Below, in pieces: positions 1 to 9,413 of a stretch of 64,000 bases of DNA; positions within the stretch are counted from its first letter, which is position 1, and every line of letters begins with the position of its first letter. The notes beneath the pieces were generated by a model, which ran no database searches, was not told where the DNA came from, and worked only from the letters and a program-made list of their open reading frames with translations. This DNA is from Pedobacter polaris (GTDB taxonomy: Bacteria > Bacteroidota > Bacteroidia > Sphingobacteriales > Sphingobacteriaceae): assembly GCF_005116505.1 (NCBI RefSeq), contig NZ_SWBR01000002.1, forward strand, positions 372,314 to 436,313, written 5' to 3'. The position numbers and the translations under genes are program-made.

Positions 1-101
1 CAAAGGATGCTACTGATGCAGCTAAAATTGCGAAAAGTGGTTATTCAAATATTGAAGTTTATTTAAATAGTGTTGTTCCGGTTAGTATAGTAAAACCTTA
101 A
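1..101 (+). CDS. C-terminal end of a pectate lyase paralogue (cut by window edge)
   Basis: Only the last 32 codons are present, in the frame beginning at base 3 and ending with TAA at 99-101. The translation ends NIEVYLNSVVPVSIVKP and closely matches the C-terminus of the next gene, which ends NIEVYLNSLVEINQVKP. The two are therefore probably tandem copies of the same secreted pectate lyase type with a C-terminal calcium-binding tail. Only four bases separate its stop from the next start, so the two are co-transcribed. The catalytic part lies outside the window and cannot be assessed. Confidence 0.75.
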   Translation, partial: KDATDAAKIAKSGYSNIEVYLNSVVPVSIVKP

Positions 102-105
102 TATC

Positions 106-1737
106 ATGCGTAAGTTATTCTCATTTACCTTATTTACAGGTATTGTATGTATGGCTAGTTTGGCAGCAGCACAATATCCGGTAATTCCAGAAGCGATGGA
201 AAAGAAAGCAGATTCTTTACTGAATGAGATCGAAAGACTTTCCGAGCTTCAGTTTATGAAGGTTAAACCCATTGTAGATGCAGAAGCTAAATTAGGCAAA
301 CCTTATATTCCTTGGGCGGCTAAACCAAGTGATTTACCACAATCAAAGTTATTAGCTTTTCCTGGTGCAGAAGGTGGTGGTGCTTACACTTTTGGTGGCC
401 GAGGCGGAAAAATTTATGTAGTTACAAGCTTAGCCGATGCTGGGCCAGGTACTTTAAGAGAAGCCTGTGAACAGGGTGGAGCTAGAATAGTTGTCTTCAA
501 TGTTTCTGGTATCATCAAATTAAAAACCCCATTAATTATTAGAGCTCCATATATTACTATTGCTGGTCAGAGCGCACCAGGTAATGGTATTTGTGTAGCA
601 GGAGAATCTGTTTGGTTAAATACCCATGATGTGATTATCCGCTTTATGCGTTTTCGTAGAGGTGAGACAGATGTTACCCGTAGAGATGATGCAATTGGAG
701 GTAATCCAGTTGGAAATATCATCATTGATCATGTTTCTGCTAGTTGGGGTTTAGATGAAAATATGTCTATCTATCGCCACGTTTACGACCCTAAAGATGG
801 CTCTAAACCTGTAAAACTGCCAACAGTAAACGTAACTATTCAAAACTCTATTTTTTCTGAGGCATTAGACACTTATAATCATGCTTTTGGAAGTACAATA
901 GGTGGTTTAAACAGTACATTTATGCGTAACCTTTGGGCTTCAAATATTAGCAGAAACCCTTCTGTAGGCATGTATGGTGATTTTGGTTTTGTAAATAATG
1001 TAGTTTTCAATTGGTGGAATCGTAGTGCAGATGGTGGAGATAATGCATCATTTTATAGCTTTATCAATAATTATTATAAACCAGGACCAATTACTCCAGC
1101 AGGAGAGCCCATAAGTTATAGAATTTTAAAACCCGAATCAGGTAGAGACAAAAAGTTTACAACCGCCTTTGGCAAAGCATATATAACAGGCAATATTGTT
1201 GAAGGTAATGAGAAAGTAACAAAGGACAATTGGGATGGTGGTGTACAGCCAGAAGTCAGAGGGGATAAAAAGAAATTATTAGACTCCATTAGAACAAACA
1301 CACCGTTACCAATGGCAAAAGTTAGTTTAATTGACGCCAAACAAGCTTACAGTTATGTTCTAGCGAATGCCGGCGCCACGCTGCCTCAAAGAGATGCTGT
1401 AGATTTAAGAATTGTTGAGCAAGTTAAAACTGGAAAAATAACACATGTAGCAGATGGAAAATTACCAGCTAAGCAAAGTTATGTGAAACGTCGTTTGCAA
1501 GCAGATTCATACAAAAAAGGAATAATATCAGACATTGCTCAAGTTGGCGGTTATCCAGAATACAAAGGGAAACCATATATAGATGCAGATAAAGATGGGA
1601 TTCCTGATGCTTGGGAGGTTAAAAATGGTTTAGACCCTAAAAATACAGCTGATGCTGAAAAAATTGCGAAGAATGGATACGCCAATATTGAAGTTTATCT
1701 GAACAGTTTGGTTGAAATTAATCAAGTAAAACCTTAA
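106..1737 (+). CDS. secreted pectate lyase, PL1-like
   Basis: Predicted secreted enzyme that cleaves polygalacturonan by beta-elimination. A signal peptide covers about residues 1-22, ending AAAQ. The right-handed beta-helix domain starts near residue 82 with FPGAEGGGAYTFGGRGG, the usual opening of Bacteroidota PL1-type lyases. Family-typical motifs follow: GPGTLREA, TIAGQSAPG, IIRFMRFRRGE, DDAIGG and IIDHVSASWGLDE. The C-terminus (about residues 490-515) carries an aspartate-rich segment, DADKDGIPDAWEV, like a thrombospondin type-3 or dockerin-like calcium loop. Length (543 residues) is normal for the group. It follows a near-identical paralogue by 4 bases, so this is a tandem duplication. 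Its likely role is attack on the homogalacturonan backbone in the periplasm or at the cell surface. Confidence 0.85.
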   Translation: MRKLFSFTLFTGIVCMASLAAAQYPVIPEAMEKKADSLLNEIERLSELQFMKVKPIVDAEAKLGKPYIPWAAKPSDLPQSKLLAFPGAEGGGAYTFGGRGGKIYVVTSLADAGPGTLREACEQGGARIVVFNVSGIIKLKTPLIIRAPYITIAGQSAPGNGICVAGESVWLNTHDVIIRFMRFRRGETDVTRRDDAIGGNPVGNIIIDHVSASWGLDENMSIYRHVYDPKDGSKPVKLPTVNVTIQNSIFSEALDTYNHAFGSTIGGLNSTFMRNLWASNISRNPSVGMYGDFGFVNNVVFNWWNRSADGGDNASFYSFINNYYKPGPITPAGEPISYRILKPESGRDKKFTTAFGKAYITGNIVEGNEKVTKDNWDGGVQPEVRGDKKKLLDSIRTNTPLPMAKVSLIDAKQAYSYVLANAGATLPQRDAVDLRIVEQVKTGKITHVADGKLPAKQSYVKRRLQADSYKKGIISDIAQVGGYPEYKGKPYIDADKDGIPDAWEVKNGLDPKNTADAEKIAKNGYANIEVYLNSLVEINQVKP

Positions 1738-1784
1738 ATTACATGCTGCTCAAAGTATAAAATTAACTATTGTAAAACACGGTT

Positions 1785-4700
1785 GTGGTAAATAAACATC
1801 ATATATACTTTTATGAAAAATCAGTAAAACAGTACATATCTCTAGCATGTGCTGTTTTACTGTGTTTTGGATTCATAACCACTACAGCTCAAAATAAAAA
1901 GATAGATCCACCAAAACCTCTTTTTAAAGGCAAAGATGGTAAACTAGCCTATACACCAGATACATACGGAAATCGAATCCCAGATTTTTCCTATAGTGGT
2001 TACATGGCAGGTGAAAAGGCAATTCCAACAGCGCCTGTAAGCGTATTTGTTCCTGTTAAAGAGGGCGATGCGACGTTAAGAATTCAATCTGCCATTAACT
2101 ATGTTTCTAAATTACCGATTGGAAGAGATGGTTTACGTGGTGCAGTTTTATTAGAAAAAGGATTGTATAAAGTTGCTGGAACGTTAAAAATCACTGCTTC
2201 TGGAGTTATACTTCGTGGCAGTGGAATGGATAATGGTGGAACTTTAATTCAAGCTTCAGGCTTGGATAGAATTGGTGTGATTAGAATTTTAGGAAAATCA
2301 GATAGACTTGAAGAAGCTGCTGTTCAAATTACAGATGAATATGTGCCTGTAAATGCGATGAAATTTTCTGTTGGTAATGCAGCTAATTTTAGAGTTGGCG
2401 AGCAAATTTTAATTCACCGTCCGTCTACTAAAGAGTGGATTGAAACACTTAAAACTGCCGAATTTGGTGGTGGGGAAAGTGCTTTAGGGTGGAAACCTGA
2501 AACTAGAGATATTCATTGGGATAGAAAAATTACCAATATTTCTGGAAATGTGATTAGTATTGACGCACCCATTACAACTGCTTTAGATGCAAAATATGGT
2601 GGCGGAACGATATCAAAATACAAATGGGATGGAAGAATTACTCAATCTGGTGTAGAAAACTTAAAACTTCAATCAGATTACCACAAAGATAATTTAAAAG
2701 ATGAATATCACCGTTGGACAGCTATTAGTGTAGAGAACGTGGAAGATGCTTGGATCCGTCAAGTCATTTTTCAACATTTTGCTGGATCAGCAGTTTATGT
2801 TTCAGAAACAGCAAAAAGAATTACTGTTGAAGATTGTAAATCCCTAACACCAGTTTCTGAAATTGGTGGAGAAAGAAGAAATACTTTTTTTACAGCAGGT
2901 CAGCAAACACTTTTTCAAAGAATTTATGCTGAATATGGCATACATGATTTTGCGGTAGGATTTTGCGTACCTGGGCCAAATGCATTTGTGCAATGTCAAT
3001 CTTATTTACCATTCAGCTTTAGTGGTGCAATTGATAGTTGGGCATCAGGTACTTTGTTCGATATAGTAAATATTGATGGTCAGGCAATGAGTTTCATGAA
3101 TCGTGGACAAGATGGGCAAGGAGCTGGTTGGGCAGGAGCAAATAGTGTTTTTTGGCAATGCAGTGCGGCTCGAGTAGATAATTATCAGCCACCAACTGCA
3201 CAAAATTGGGCTTTTGGAACTTGGGCACAGTTTGCTGGAGATGGCTATTGGGACATGTCTAATGAACAAATTCAACCTAGAAGTTTGTATTACACTCAGT
3301 TAAAAGATAGAATTGGAAATGAAGCTGACAGTCGTACAATTTTATTACCTGTAGAAACTGAAGCATCAAGCAGTCCACCTGTGGATGTGGCTGAAAAATT
3401 AACCAAAATAGCTTTTAAACCTGCGTTAGCACTTGCAGAATATATAGATAAAGCTTCAGAAAGGACCAAAATCTCATCAGATAAAAATCAGGCTAAAAGT
3501 ATTGAGGCTATAGGACTTGATAAGATTACAACCCCAACCTTAGCTGCTATGATGAGCATAAAGAATGGTTGGTTAGTTCGTGGCAATGAAATAGTAGTTG
3601 GCAATAGGCAAGATGTGCAATGGTGGAATGGTAGTGCAAGACCTTATGGGTTTAAAAATAGCAAGCCACATGTTACTCGTTTTGTTCCTGGGCGCTCTGG
3701 CAAAGGGCTAACAGATGACTTAGCTGAAATTACTGACTCGATGAAAAATGGAACTGTAAAGATTTTAGATCATAATTATGGACTTTGGTACGACAGAAGA
3801 AGAGATGATCACCAACGTGTTCGCCGTATGGATGGTGATGTATGGGCACCTTTTTACGAACTGCCATTTGCACGAAGCGGGCAAGATAAAGCTTGGGATG
3901 GTTTAAGCAAATATGATATTTCTAAATACAATCTTTGGTATTGGGATAGGCTAAAGCAGTTTGCAAACTTAGCCGATCAAAAAGGTTTGGTTTTAATTCA
4001 TGAGAATTATTTTCAACATAATATCATTGAGGCTGGCGCACATTATGCCGATTTTCCTTGGCGTACTGCAAATAATATCAACAGTACTGGTTTTCCAGAA
4101 CCCGTTCCTTATGCAGGAGATAAACGCATTTTTATGGCTGAGCAATTTTATGACATCAATGACCCAGTTAGAAGAAAATTGCACAAAGCTTATATTTACA
4201 AGTGTTTAGAAAATTTTGATGATAACAACGGAGTTATCCAATTAATAGGTGCAGAATTTACTGGTCCAATCAGCTTTGTACAGTTCTGGATTGATACCAT
4301 TAAAGAATGGAAAAAAACCACAGGCAAGCATCCAATAATTGGTTTAAGTGTAACTAAAGATGTTCAGGATGCAATTTTAGCAGATCCGAATAGGGCTAAT
4401 GTTATAGATTTAATAGACATTAGGTATTGGCATTATCAAGAAGATGGAACAGCTTATGCACCACTAGGAGGGCAAAATTTAGCACCTAGGCAGCATGCTC
4501 GCTTGCTAAAACCTAAAAAGACATCATTCGAGCAAGTTTATCATGCCGTTTCCGAATACAAAACTAAGTTTCCGACTAAAGCTGTCATCTATTCTGGTGA
4601 TAATTATACAGGCTATGGATGGGCAATTTTAATGGCAGGTGGTTCATTATCAAATGTTTTTGGACTTAATAATGAACAATTAATTTCAGCCTCTGCTATG

Positions 4701-4952
4701 AAACCATTTATACCTAGTGGAAGTACCAAACAATATGGCTTAGAAAATGTAGGTAAAGCTTATATTTTATACAATGCATCTGCAGATGCCCTTAACCTCG
4801 ACTTAAGCAAAGTTTCTGGCAGTTTCAGTCTTAAAATCCAGAATGCAAAAAATGGATCAGTATTAAAAGAAGAGAAAGTTAATGCAGGCTCAATTATCAA
4901 AATAAATAAAACTGGGAGTGGTGACGAAGTGATCATCCTTAACAAAATATAA
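1785..4952 (+). CDS. secreted two-domain protein: beta-helix plus DUF6298-like region
   Basis: Large (1055 residues) exported protein. The start is a GTG; no in-frame ATG precedes the signal peptide, whose hydrophobic core is SLACAVLLCFGFI with cleavage near TTTAQ. Residues of about 85-520 look like a right-handed parallel beta-helix: an opening of the type IQSAINYVS ... GAVLLEKGLYKV and a run of Asn/Gly-rich coils. Residues of about 630-960 look like a separate (beta/alpha)8-type domain containing WYDRRRDDHQRVRRMDGDV and LVLIHENYFQHNI. A short beta domain closes the protein. I recall this arrangement as DUF6298 in Bacteroidota pectin loci, but this is memory, not a search. The substrate is unknown. 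The position between a pectate lyase and a GH140 suggests action on pectin side chains. Confidence 0.6.
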   Translation: MVNKHHIYFYEKSVKQYISLACAVLLCFGFITTTAQNKKIDPPKPLFKGKDGKLAYTPDTYGNRIPDFSYSGYMAGEKAIPTAPVSVFVPVKEGDATLRIQSAINYVSKLPIGRDGLRGAVLLEKGLYKVAGTLKITASGVILRGSGMDNGGTLIQASGLDRIGVIRILGKSDRLEEAAVQITDEYVPVNAMKFSVGNAANFRVGEQILIHRPSTKEWIETLKTAEFGGGESALGWKPETRDIHWDRKITNISGNVISIDAPITTALDAKYGGGTISKYKWDGRITQSGVENLKLQSDYHKDNLKDEYHRWTAISVENVEDAWIRQVIFQHFAGSAVYVSETAKRITVEDCKSLTPVSEIGGERRNTFFTAGQQTLFQRIYAEYGIHDFAVGFCVPGPNAFVQCQSYLPFSFSGAIDSWASGTLFDIVNIDGQAMSFMNRGQDGQGAGWAGANSVFWQCSAARVDNYQPPTAQNWAFGTWAQFAGDGYWDMSNEQIQPRSLYYTQLKDRIGNEADSRTILLPVETEASSSPPVDVAEKLTKIAFKPALALAEYIDKASERTKISSDKNQAKSIEAIGLDKITTPTLAAMMSIKNGWLVRGNEIVVGNRQDVQWWNGSARPYGFKNSKPHVTRFVPGRSGKGLTDDLAEITDSMKNGTVKILDHNYGLWYDRRRDDHQRVRRMDGDVWAPFYELPFARSGQDKAWDGLSKYDISKYNLWYWDRLKQFANLADQKGLVLIHENYFQHNIIEAGAHYADFPWRTANNINSTGFPEPVPYAGDKRIFMAEQFYDINDPVRRKLHKAYIYKCLENFDDNNGVIQLIGAEFTGPISFVQFWIDTIKEWKKTTGKHPIIGLSVTKDVQDAILADPNRANVIDLIDIRYWHYQEDGTAYAPLGGQNLAPRQHARLLKPKKTSFEQVYHAVSEYKTKFPTKAVIYSGDNYTGYGWAILMAGGSLSNVFGLNNEQLISASAMKPFIPSGSTKQYGLENVGKAYILYNASADALNLDLSKVSGSFSLKIQNAKNGSVLKEEKVNAGSIIKINKTGSGDEVIILNKI

Positions 4953-4955
4953 CCT

Positions 4956-6377
4956 ATGGCTTTGCTTACAAAAAAAATAATTTTAATCCTTTTAGTGTGC
5001 GCTGTCATATTTGGCTGTAACCAAGATAAAAAAGCAGCAGAAAAAATTTCAAAAGATCCTAAAAGTCTGCAAATTTCAGAAAATGGCAGGTACTTGATGA
5101 CTGGAGATGGAAAACCATTCTTTTGGATTGGAGATACAGGATGGTTATTATTTAGTAGATTAACTAGGGAAGAAGCCGTTCAATACTTAGATGACCGTAA
5201 GCAAAAAGGCTTTAATGTAATACAGGTAATGCTTTTACATGATGTACCTTCTAGAAATGTGTATTTAGATTCTTCTGTAGTGAGGGCTGATGTAGCAAAA
5301 CCTGCAATTATTGAAGGAAATAATTATAAAGACTCAATTCAATATGATTATTGGGACCATGTAGATTATATTATTGACGAGGCAGGTAAAAGAGGAATTT
5401 ATATGGCATTAGTTCCGGTATGGGGCACAAATGTTAAAGAAAAGAAAGTTAAGCAAGTACAGGCTGGTACTTATGCTAAGTTCTTGGCAAATCGGTATAA
5501 AAACAAATGGAATATTGTTTGGTTAAATGGGGGTGATATTAAGGGAAGTGAACAAATGCAAGTTTGGAAAACTATTGGCGAAACCCTTAACGCTAATGAT
5601 CCAAATCACTTGATAACTTTTCACCCAAGGGGAAGAACCGCATCTTCTGATTGGTTTCATAAATCAGATTGGATGGACTTTAACATGATACAATCTGGAC
5701 ATAGGCGATATGAACAGGATACTTCTAAAAATGAAAAAAACCATTATGGACAAGACAACTGGAAGTATATTGATGTAGACTATAAATTAAAACCAATTAA
5801 ACCCACTATTGATGGAGAACCTTCTTATGAGGATATTCCGCAAGGTTTGCATAACACTAAAGAGCCAAGATGGACTGCTAGTGACGTAAGAAGATATGGA
5901 TACTGGTCGGTTTTTGCTGGTGCTTTTGGTTACACTTATGGTCATAATTCTATCATGCAGTTTTACAAAAAAACTGATCCAAAACCAGCTTATGGACCAC
6001 ACGATGAATGGTTCGTGGCTATGAATTCTCTAGGAGCCAAACAGATGATCCATTTGAAAAACTTAATGCTTTCTCGTTCTTATTTTGATCGCGTTCCAGA
6101 TCAGTCTTTAATTGCTGGTACAAATGGCGAAAGATATGAAAGAGTAATTGCCACCAGAGGTGCAGCTTATGTAATGGCTTATACTTATACAGGAAAAGAT
6201 TTTAGCCTGAATATGGGTAGGATAGATGGAACAAAAGTTAAAGCATTGTGGTATGATCCAAGAACTGGAAAGTCTACCGCTATTGGTGAAGTAGAGAACA
6301 AAGGCATTCAGAATTTTAATCCTCCGGGCGAACCAAAAGATGGAAATGATTGGGTTTTAATATTAGATAAAATATAA
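4956..6377 (+). CDS. GH140-like (DUF4038) lipoprotein, putative apiosidase
   Basis: Predicted surface or periplasmic lipoprotein: an N-terminal hydrophobic stretch ends in VIFGC, giving a lipidated cysteine at residue 21. The main domain is a DUF4038-type TIM barrel, opening SENGRYLMTGDGKPFFWIGDTGW. Further family-like motifs are GFNVIQVMLLHD, NIVWLNGGD and DGEPSYEDIP, where the Asp and Glu residues are plausible catalytic acids. The C-terminal segment (about residues 385-473) fits the 'putative collagen-binding' beta domain usual after DUF4038. DUF4038 proteins of this size include GH140, whose founding member BT1012 of Bacteroides thetaiotaomicron removes apiose-linked chains from rhamnogalacturonan II. 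The specificity here is inferred from family and context. It lies 3 bases after the preceding gene. Confidence 0.7.
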   Translation: MALLTKKIILILLVCAVIFGCNQDKKAAEKISKDPKSLQISENGRYLMTGDGKPFFWIGDTGWLLFSRLTREEAVQYLDDRKQKGFNVIQVMLLHDVPSRNVYLDSSVVRADVAKPAIIEGNNYKDSIQYDYWDHVDYIIDEAGKRGIYMALVPVWGTNVKEKKVKQVQAGTYAKFLANRYKNKWNIVWLNGGDIKGSEQMQVWKTIGETLNANDPNHLITFHPRGRTASSDWFHKSDWMDFNMIQSGHRRYEQDTSKNEKNHYGQDNWKYIDVDYKLKPIKPTIDGEPSYEDIPQGLHNTKEPRWTASDVRRYGYWSVFAGAFGYTYGHNSIMQFYKKTDPKPAYGPHDEWFVAMNSLGAKQMIHLKNLMLSRSYFDRVPDQSLIAGTNGERYERVIATRGAAYVMAYTYTGKDFSLNMGRIDGTKVKALWYDPRTGKSTAIGEVENKGIQNFNPPGEPKDGNDWVLILDKI

Positions 6378-6387
6378 AACCCAATTC

Positions 6388-6480
6388 GTCATTGAGAGGA
6401 GAAAGACGAAGCAATGTGCTAAGAGCGATGGGAACTAAAGTAATTAAAAAAACGGTGTAAGTCTGAGCGTAGTTGAAGAC
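6388..6480. repeat. degenerate intergenic palindromic repeats (families A and B)
   Basis: The short gap holds a decayed copy of the family A repeat (cgtcattgag ... gacgaagcaat, 6388-6415). A fragment of family B follows (gtctgagcgtagttgaagac, 6461-6480). Better-preserved relatives occur elsewhere in the window. Confidence 0.6.
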
Positions 6481-6488
6481 TTGTATAA

Positions 6489-7430
6489 TTGAAACAAATA
6501 GTGTTAAAAACAAAGTTCATATCATCATTTCGTATAGCTATAATTGGCTTAATGGCTTGTGCATTAACTTCTTGCTCAAGATACACTTATGTTTTTACAT
6601 CATTCCACGAACCAGCTAATGAAGGATTAAGACTGTTATATGCTAAAGATGGTTTACATTGGACTGACCTGAATAAAATCTTCTTGAAACCAGAAGTTGG
6701 AACACAAAAAATAATGCGTGATCCTTCTATTGTTCAAGGACCTGATGGTACATTTCATTTGGTTTGGACTTGCAGCTGGAAAGGAGATAATGGATTTGGT
6801 TATGCAAGTTCAAAAGATCTGAAAAATTGGAGTGAGCAAAAATTCATTCCAGTGATGCAAAAGGAGCCAACAACAGTTAATGTTTGGGCACCTGAAATTT
6901 TTTATGACGATGAAAATGCTCAATTTATTGTCATTTGGGCATCAACCATTCCTTTTCGTTTCCCTAAGGGGATTGAGGAGGAGGATAATAACCATAGAAT
7001 GTATTCAATTACTACAAAGGACTTTAAATCGTTCTCTGAACCTAAATTATTCTTAGACCCAGGTTTTAGTGTAATTGATGCTGTAATTGTTAAAAGAGCA
7101 GTTAAGGATTATGTGTTGGTTTTAAAGGATAATACTCGACCAAATAGGAATTTAAAAGTTGCCTTTAGCGACAATGCCTTAGGCCCTTATACCAATATTT
7201 CTGAAAGTTTTACTCCGAAATTAACAGAAGGACCAACGGTTTTAAGACAAGGAAATAAGTATTTGATTTATTATGATGCTTATGGCGATAAAAAATACAC
7301 TACACTAAAAACATACGATTTTAAGAATTTTGAAGATATCAGTTCCTCAACGGTAATACCAGAAGGACATAAACACGGTACGGTAATGAGGGTAGAGAAG
7401 AAGATTGTGAGGGATTTAAAGAAAGATTGA
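6489..7430 (+). CDS. GH43-family lipoprotein
   Basis: Five-bladed beta-propeller glycosidase of GH43 type, probably an exo-acting arabinofuranosidase or galactosidase. It starts at TTG; from there a lipoprotein signal is read with lipobox LTSC, giving a lipidated cysteine near residue 29. No better upstream ATG exists, and the first in-frame ATG (6549) would fall inside the signal core. The three expected acidic residues are visible in MRDPSIV (nucleophile-activating Asp), FSVIDAVIV (pKa-modulating Asp) and LTEGPTV (general acid Glu). The length of 313 residues fits a bare catalytic domain without accessory modules. The exact subfamily and linkage cannot be told by eye. Confidence 0.75.
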   Translation: MKQIVLKTKFISSFRIAIIGLMACALTSCSRYTYVFTSFHEPANEGLRLLYAKDGLHWTDLNKIFLKPEVGTQKIMRDPSIVQGPDGTFHLVWTCSWKGDNGFGYASSKDLKNWSEQKFIPVMQKEPTTVNVWAPEIFYDDENAQFIVIWASTIPFRFPKGIEEEDNNHRMYSITTKDFKSFSEPKLFLDPGFSVIDAVIVKRAVKDYVLVLKDNTRPNRNLKVAFSDNALGPYTNISESFTPKLTEGPTVLRQGNKYLIYYDAYGDKKYTTLKTYDFKNFEDISSSTVIPEGHKHGTVMRVEKKIVRDLKKD

Positions 7431-7573
7431 TAACCGCAAAGAACGCCAAGAACGCAAAGTTTGGTTTAATACTATTATGCTCTTTGTGTCATAGTGGTTA
7501 AAAGAGAATTGATAAACAAAAAACACTTAGTTAGCATTAAAATTCTTTGCGCTCTTTGTGTCTTTGTGGTTAA
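7431..7573. repeat. CAAAGA-type repeat (family D), left and two right arms
   Basis: The gap contains aaccgcaaagaacgccaag at its left and two inverse arms: ctctttgtgtcatagtggtta (7480-7500) and ctttgcgctctttgtgtc (7545-7562) followed by tttgtggtta. Together they form long imperfect inverted repeats built on an 11-base-like caaagaacg unit. Related copies occur near 44261, 47842 and 51361. Confidence 0.7.
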
Positions 7574-7583
7574 ATTAAAAAAA

Positions 7584-9413
7584 ATGAAATTGAATAAACT
7601 ATATATCATCTTATTTTTTGCCTTTGCGATACATACCTCGCAAGCGCAAGATACTGTGCGTTATACTGGTAAAACATTGGTTAATGCAGATTATCATCAT
7701 GGCCAATTAACGCCTGTTATGGGTGTACACAGCATTCAAACATTCCGTGCCAATCGTGAACATCCAGAATTGGCAGAAAACTTTGGTTGGACGTATAATC
7801 ATGCTCCAATGATTGCTTATTGGAACAATAAATTTTATGTAGAATATTTAAGCGATAAATTAGGAGAAAGCATCCCGCCAGGGCAAACCTTATTACAAAG
7901 CAGTGCTGATGGTTATAATTGGACAAAACCAGATGTAATTTTCCCAATTTATAGAATTACTGATGGAACCAAAAAACCTGGAAGAGATGATGTGGCAAAA
8001 GATTTAGATGCTGTAATGCACCAAAGAATGGGATTTTATGTTTCTACAAAAAATGTGTTTTTGGTGTTAGGTTTTTATGCCATAAGTTTTGATGCAAAAG
8101 ATGATCCAAATGATGGTAATGGAATTGGTAGAGCAGTAAGAGAAATTCAATCAGATGGGAAATACGGACCAATCTATTTTATTCACTATAACCCGAATTG
8201 GTCAGAGAAAAACACTTTATATCCATTCTATACAAAAAGTAAAAACAAAGCTTTTATTGATGCTTGTAATGAGCTGTTAGCTAACAAGTTAATGACACAG
8301 CAATGGAATGAAGAAGCAGATCGGAAAGACCCTTTAATTACGTTGCAGAAGCAATATAAAGCATTTAATTATTATCATCTAAACGATGGTAGGGTTGTTG
8401 GCCTATGGAAAAATGCGCTAACAGCAATTAGTACAGATAATGGTAAAACTTGGCCAGAAAATGCAAGCAGAGCACCCGGTTTTGTAAATAGTAATGCTAA
8501 ATTTTGGGGTCAAAGAACAGCTGATGGAAACTTTGCAACGGTTTACAATCCATCCGAATATAGATGGCCGTTAGCAATTTCTACCAGTAAAAATGGATTA
8601 GATTATACGAATTTGTTATTGGTTAATGGAGAAGTAGCACCAATGCGTTATGGAGGTAATTACAAGTCTTACGGTCCACAATACGTTAGGGGTATTATTG
8701 AGGGTAATGGAAAACCTGCAGATGGAAAGCTGTGGGTAACCTATAGTATGAACAAAGAAGATATTTGGGTTTCATCAATTCCATTACCTGTTTCAGAAAT
8801 TGCTAAACAACAAGTGGATGATGATTTTTCTAAACTTCCAATGGGGAAAGAACTAGCACTTTGGAATATATACAGCCCACTTTGGGCACCTGTAAAAGTG
8901 GAGAACAAAGTTTTAATTTTAAAAGACAAAGACCCTTTTGATTATGCAAAAGCGGAAAGAGTTTTTCCAGCAGCCTCAAAAGTTACCACTCAGTTTTCAA
9001 TTACTCCTAAGCAAGATAATTTTGGTGTAATGGAAATTGAGCTACAAGATGCAAAAGGAATGGCAACCGTTCGTTTAACTTTCGATTCTACTGGTACATT
9101 AAGTGCAAAAGCGGGTGCTCGCTACAAAAACTTTATGAAATACAAAGCTGGAGAAAGCTATGATATTAAAATCAAGCTTGATGCATTTACTAGATTTTAT
9201 ACCATCACCGTAAATGGAAAAGATGTATTAACGAGTTTAGCATTTCAGCCTGTAACAGAAGTTTCAAGAATTGTTTTTAGAACAGGAACGGTTCGCCATT
9301 TCCCTGATGTTGATACACCAGCAGACCAAACTTATGATTTGCCAAATGCTGGTGAAAGTGAAAAAAATGAAGCCGTTTATGCTATTAAATACTTAAAAAC
9401 AGGCAAATGGTAA
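7584..9413 (+). CDS. secreted sialidase-fold protein with C-terminal beta-sandwich
   Basis: Exported protein of unknown specificity. The start chosen is the ATG at 7584, directly before a clean signal peptide ending HTSQAQ. The open frame reaches back to 7494, but that part only reads through a repeat. Residues of about 25-430 contain BNR/Asp-box-like motifs (SSADGYNWTKP, ISTDNGKTWPE, STSKNGLDYTN) typical of sialidase-type six-bladed propellers. Residues of about 440-600 form a likely beta-sandwich, with LTFDSTGTLSAKAG and YDIKIKLDAFTRFYTITVNGK resembling laminin-G or DUF1080-like binding modules. It stands in a co-directional run of pectinases, so an unusual pectin sugar is the likely target. 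True sialic acid hydrolysis is not implied. Confidence 0.55.
   Translation: MKLNKLYIILFFAFAIHTSQAQDTVRYTGKTLVNADYHHGQLTPVMGVHSIQTFRANREHPELAENFGWTYNHAPMIAYWNNKFYVEYLSDKLGESIPPGQTLLQSSADGYNWTKPDVIFPIYRITDGTKKPGRDDVAKDLDAVMHQRMGFYVSTKNVFLVLGFYAISFDAKDDPNDGNGIGRAVREIQSDGKYGPIYFIHYNPNWSEKNTLYPFYTKSKNKAFIDACNELLANKLMTQQWNEEADRKDPLITLQKQYKAFNYYHLNDGRVVGLWKNALTAISTDNGKTWPENASRAPGFVNSNAKFWGQRTADGNFATVYNPSEYRWPLAISTSKNGLDYTNLLLVNGEVAPMRYGGNYKSYGPQYVRGIIEGNGKPADGKLWVTYSMNKEDIWVSSIPLPVSEIAKQQVDDDFSKLPMGKELALWNIYSPLWAPVKVENKVLILKDKDPFDYAKAERVFPAASKVTTQFSITPKQDNFGVMEIELQDAKGMATVRLTFDSTGTLSAKAGARYKNFMKYKAGESYDIKIKLDAFTRFYTITVNGKDVLTSLAFQPVTEVSRIVFRTGTVRHFPDVDTPADQTYDLPNAGESEKNEAVYAIKYLKTGKW

Noticed and set aside
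7494..7583. Upstream extension of the sialidase-fold gene
   Set aside because: These codons only read through a family D repeat, and a normal signal peptide begins at 7584.
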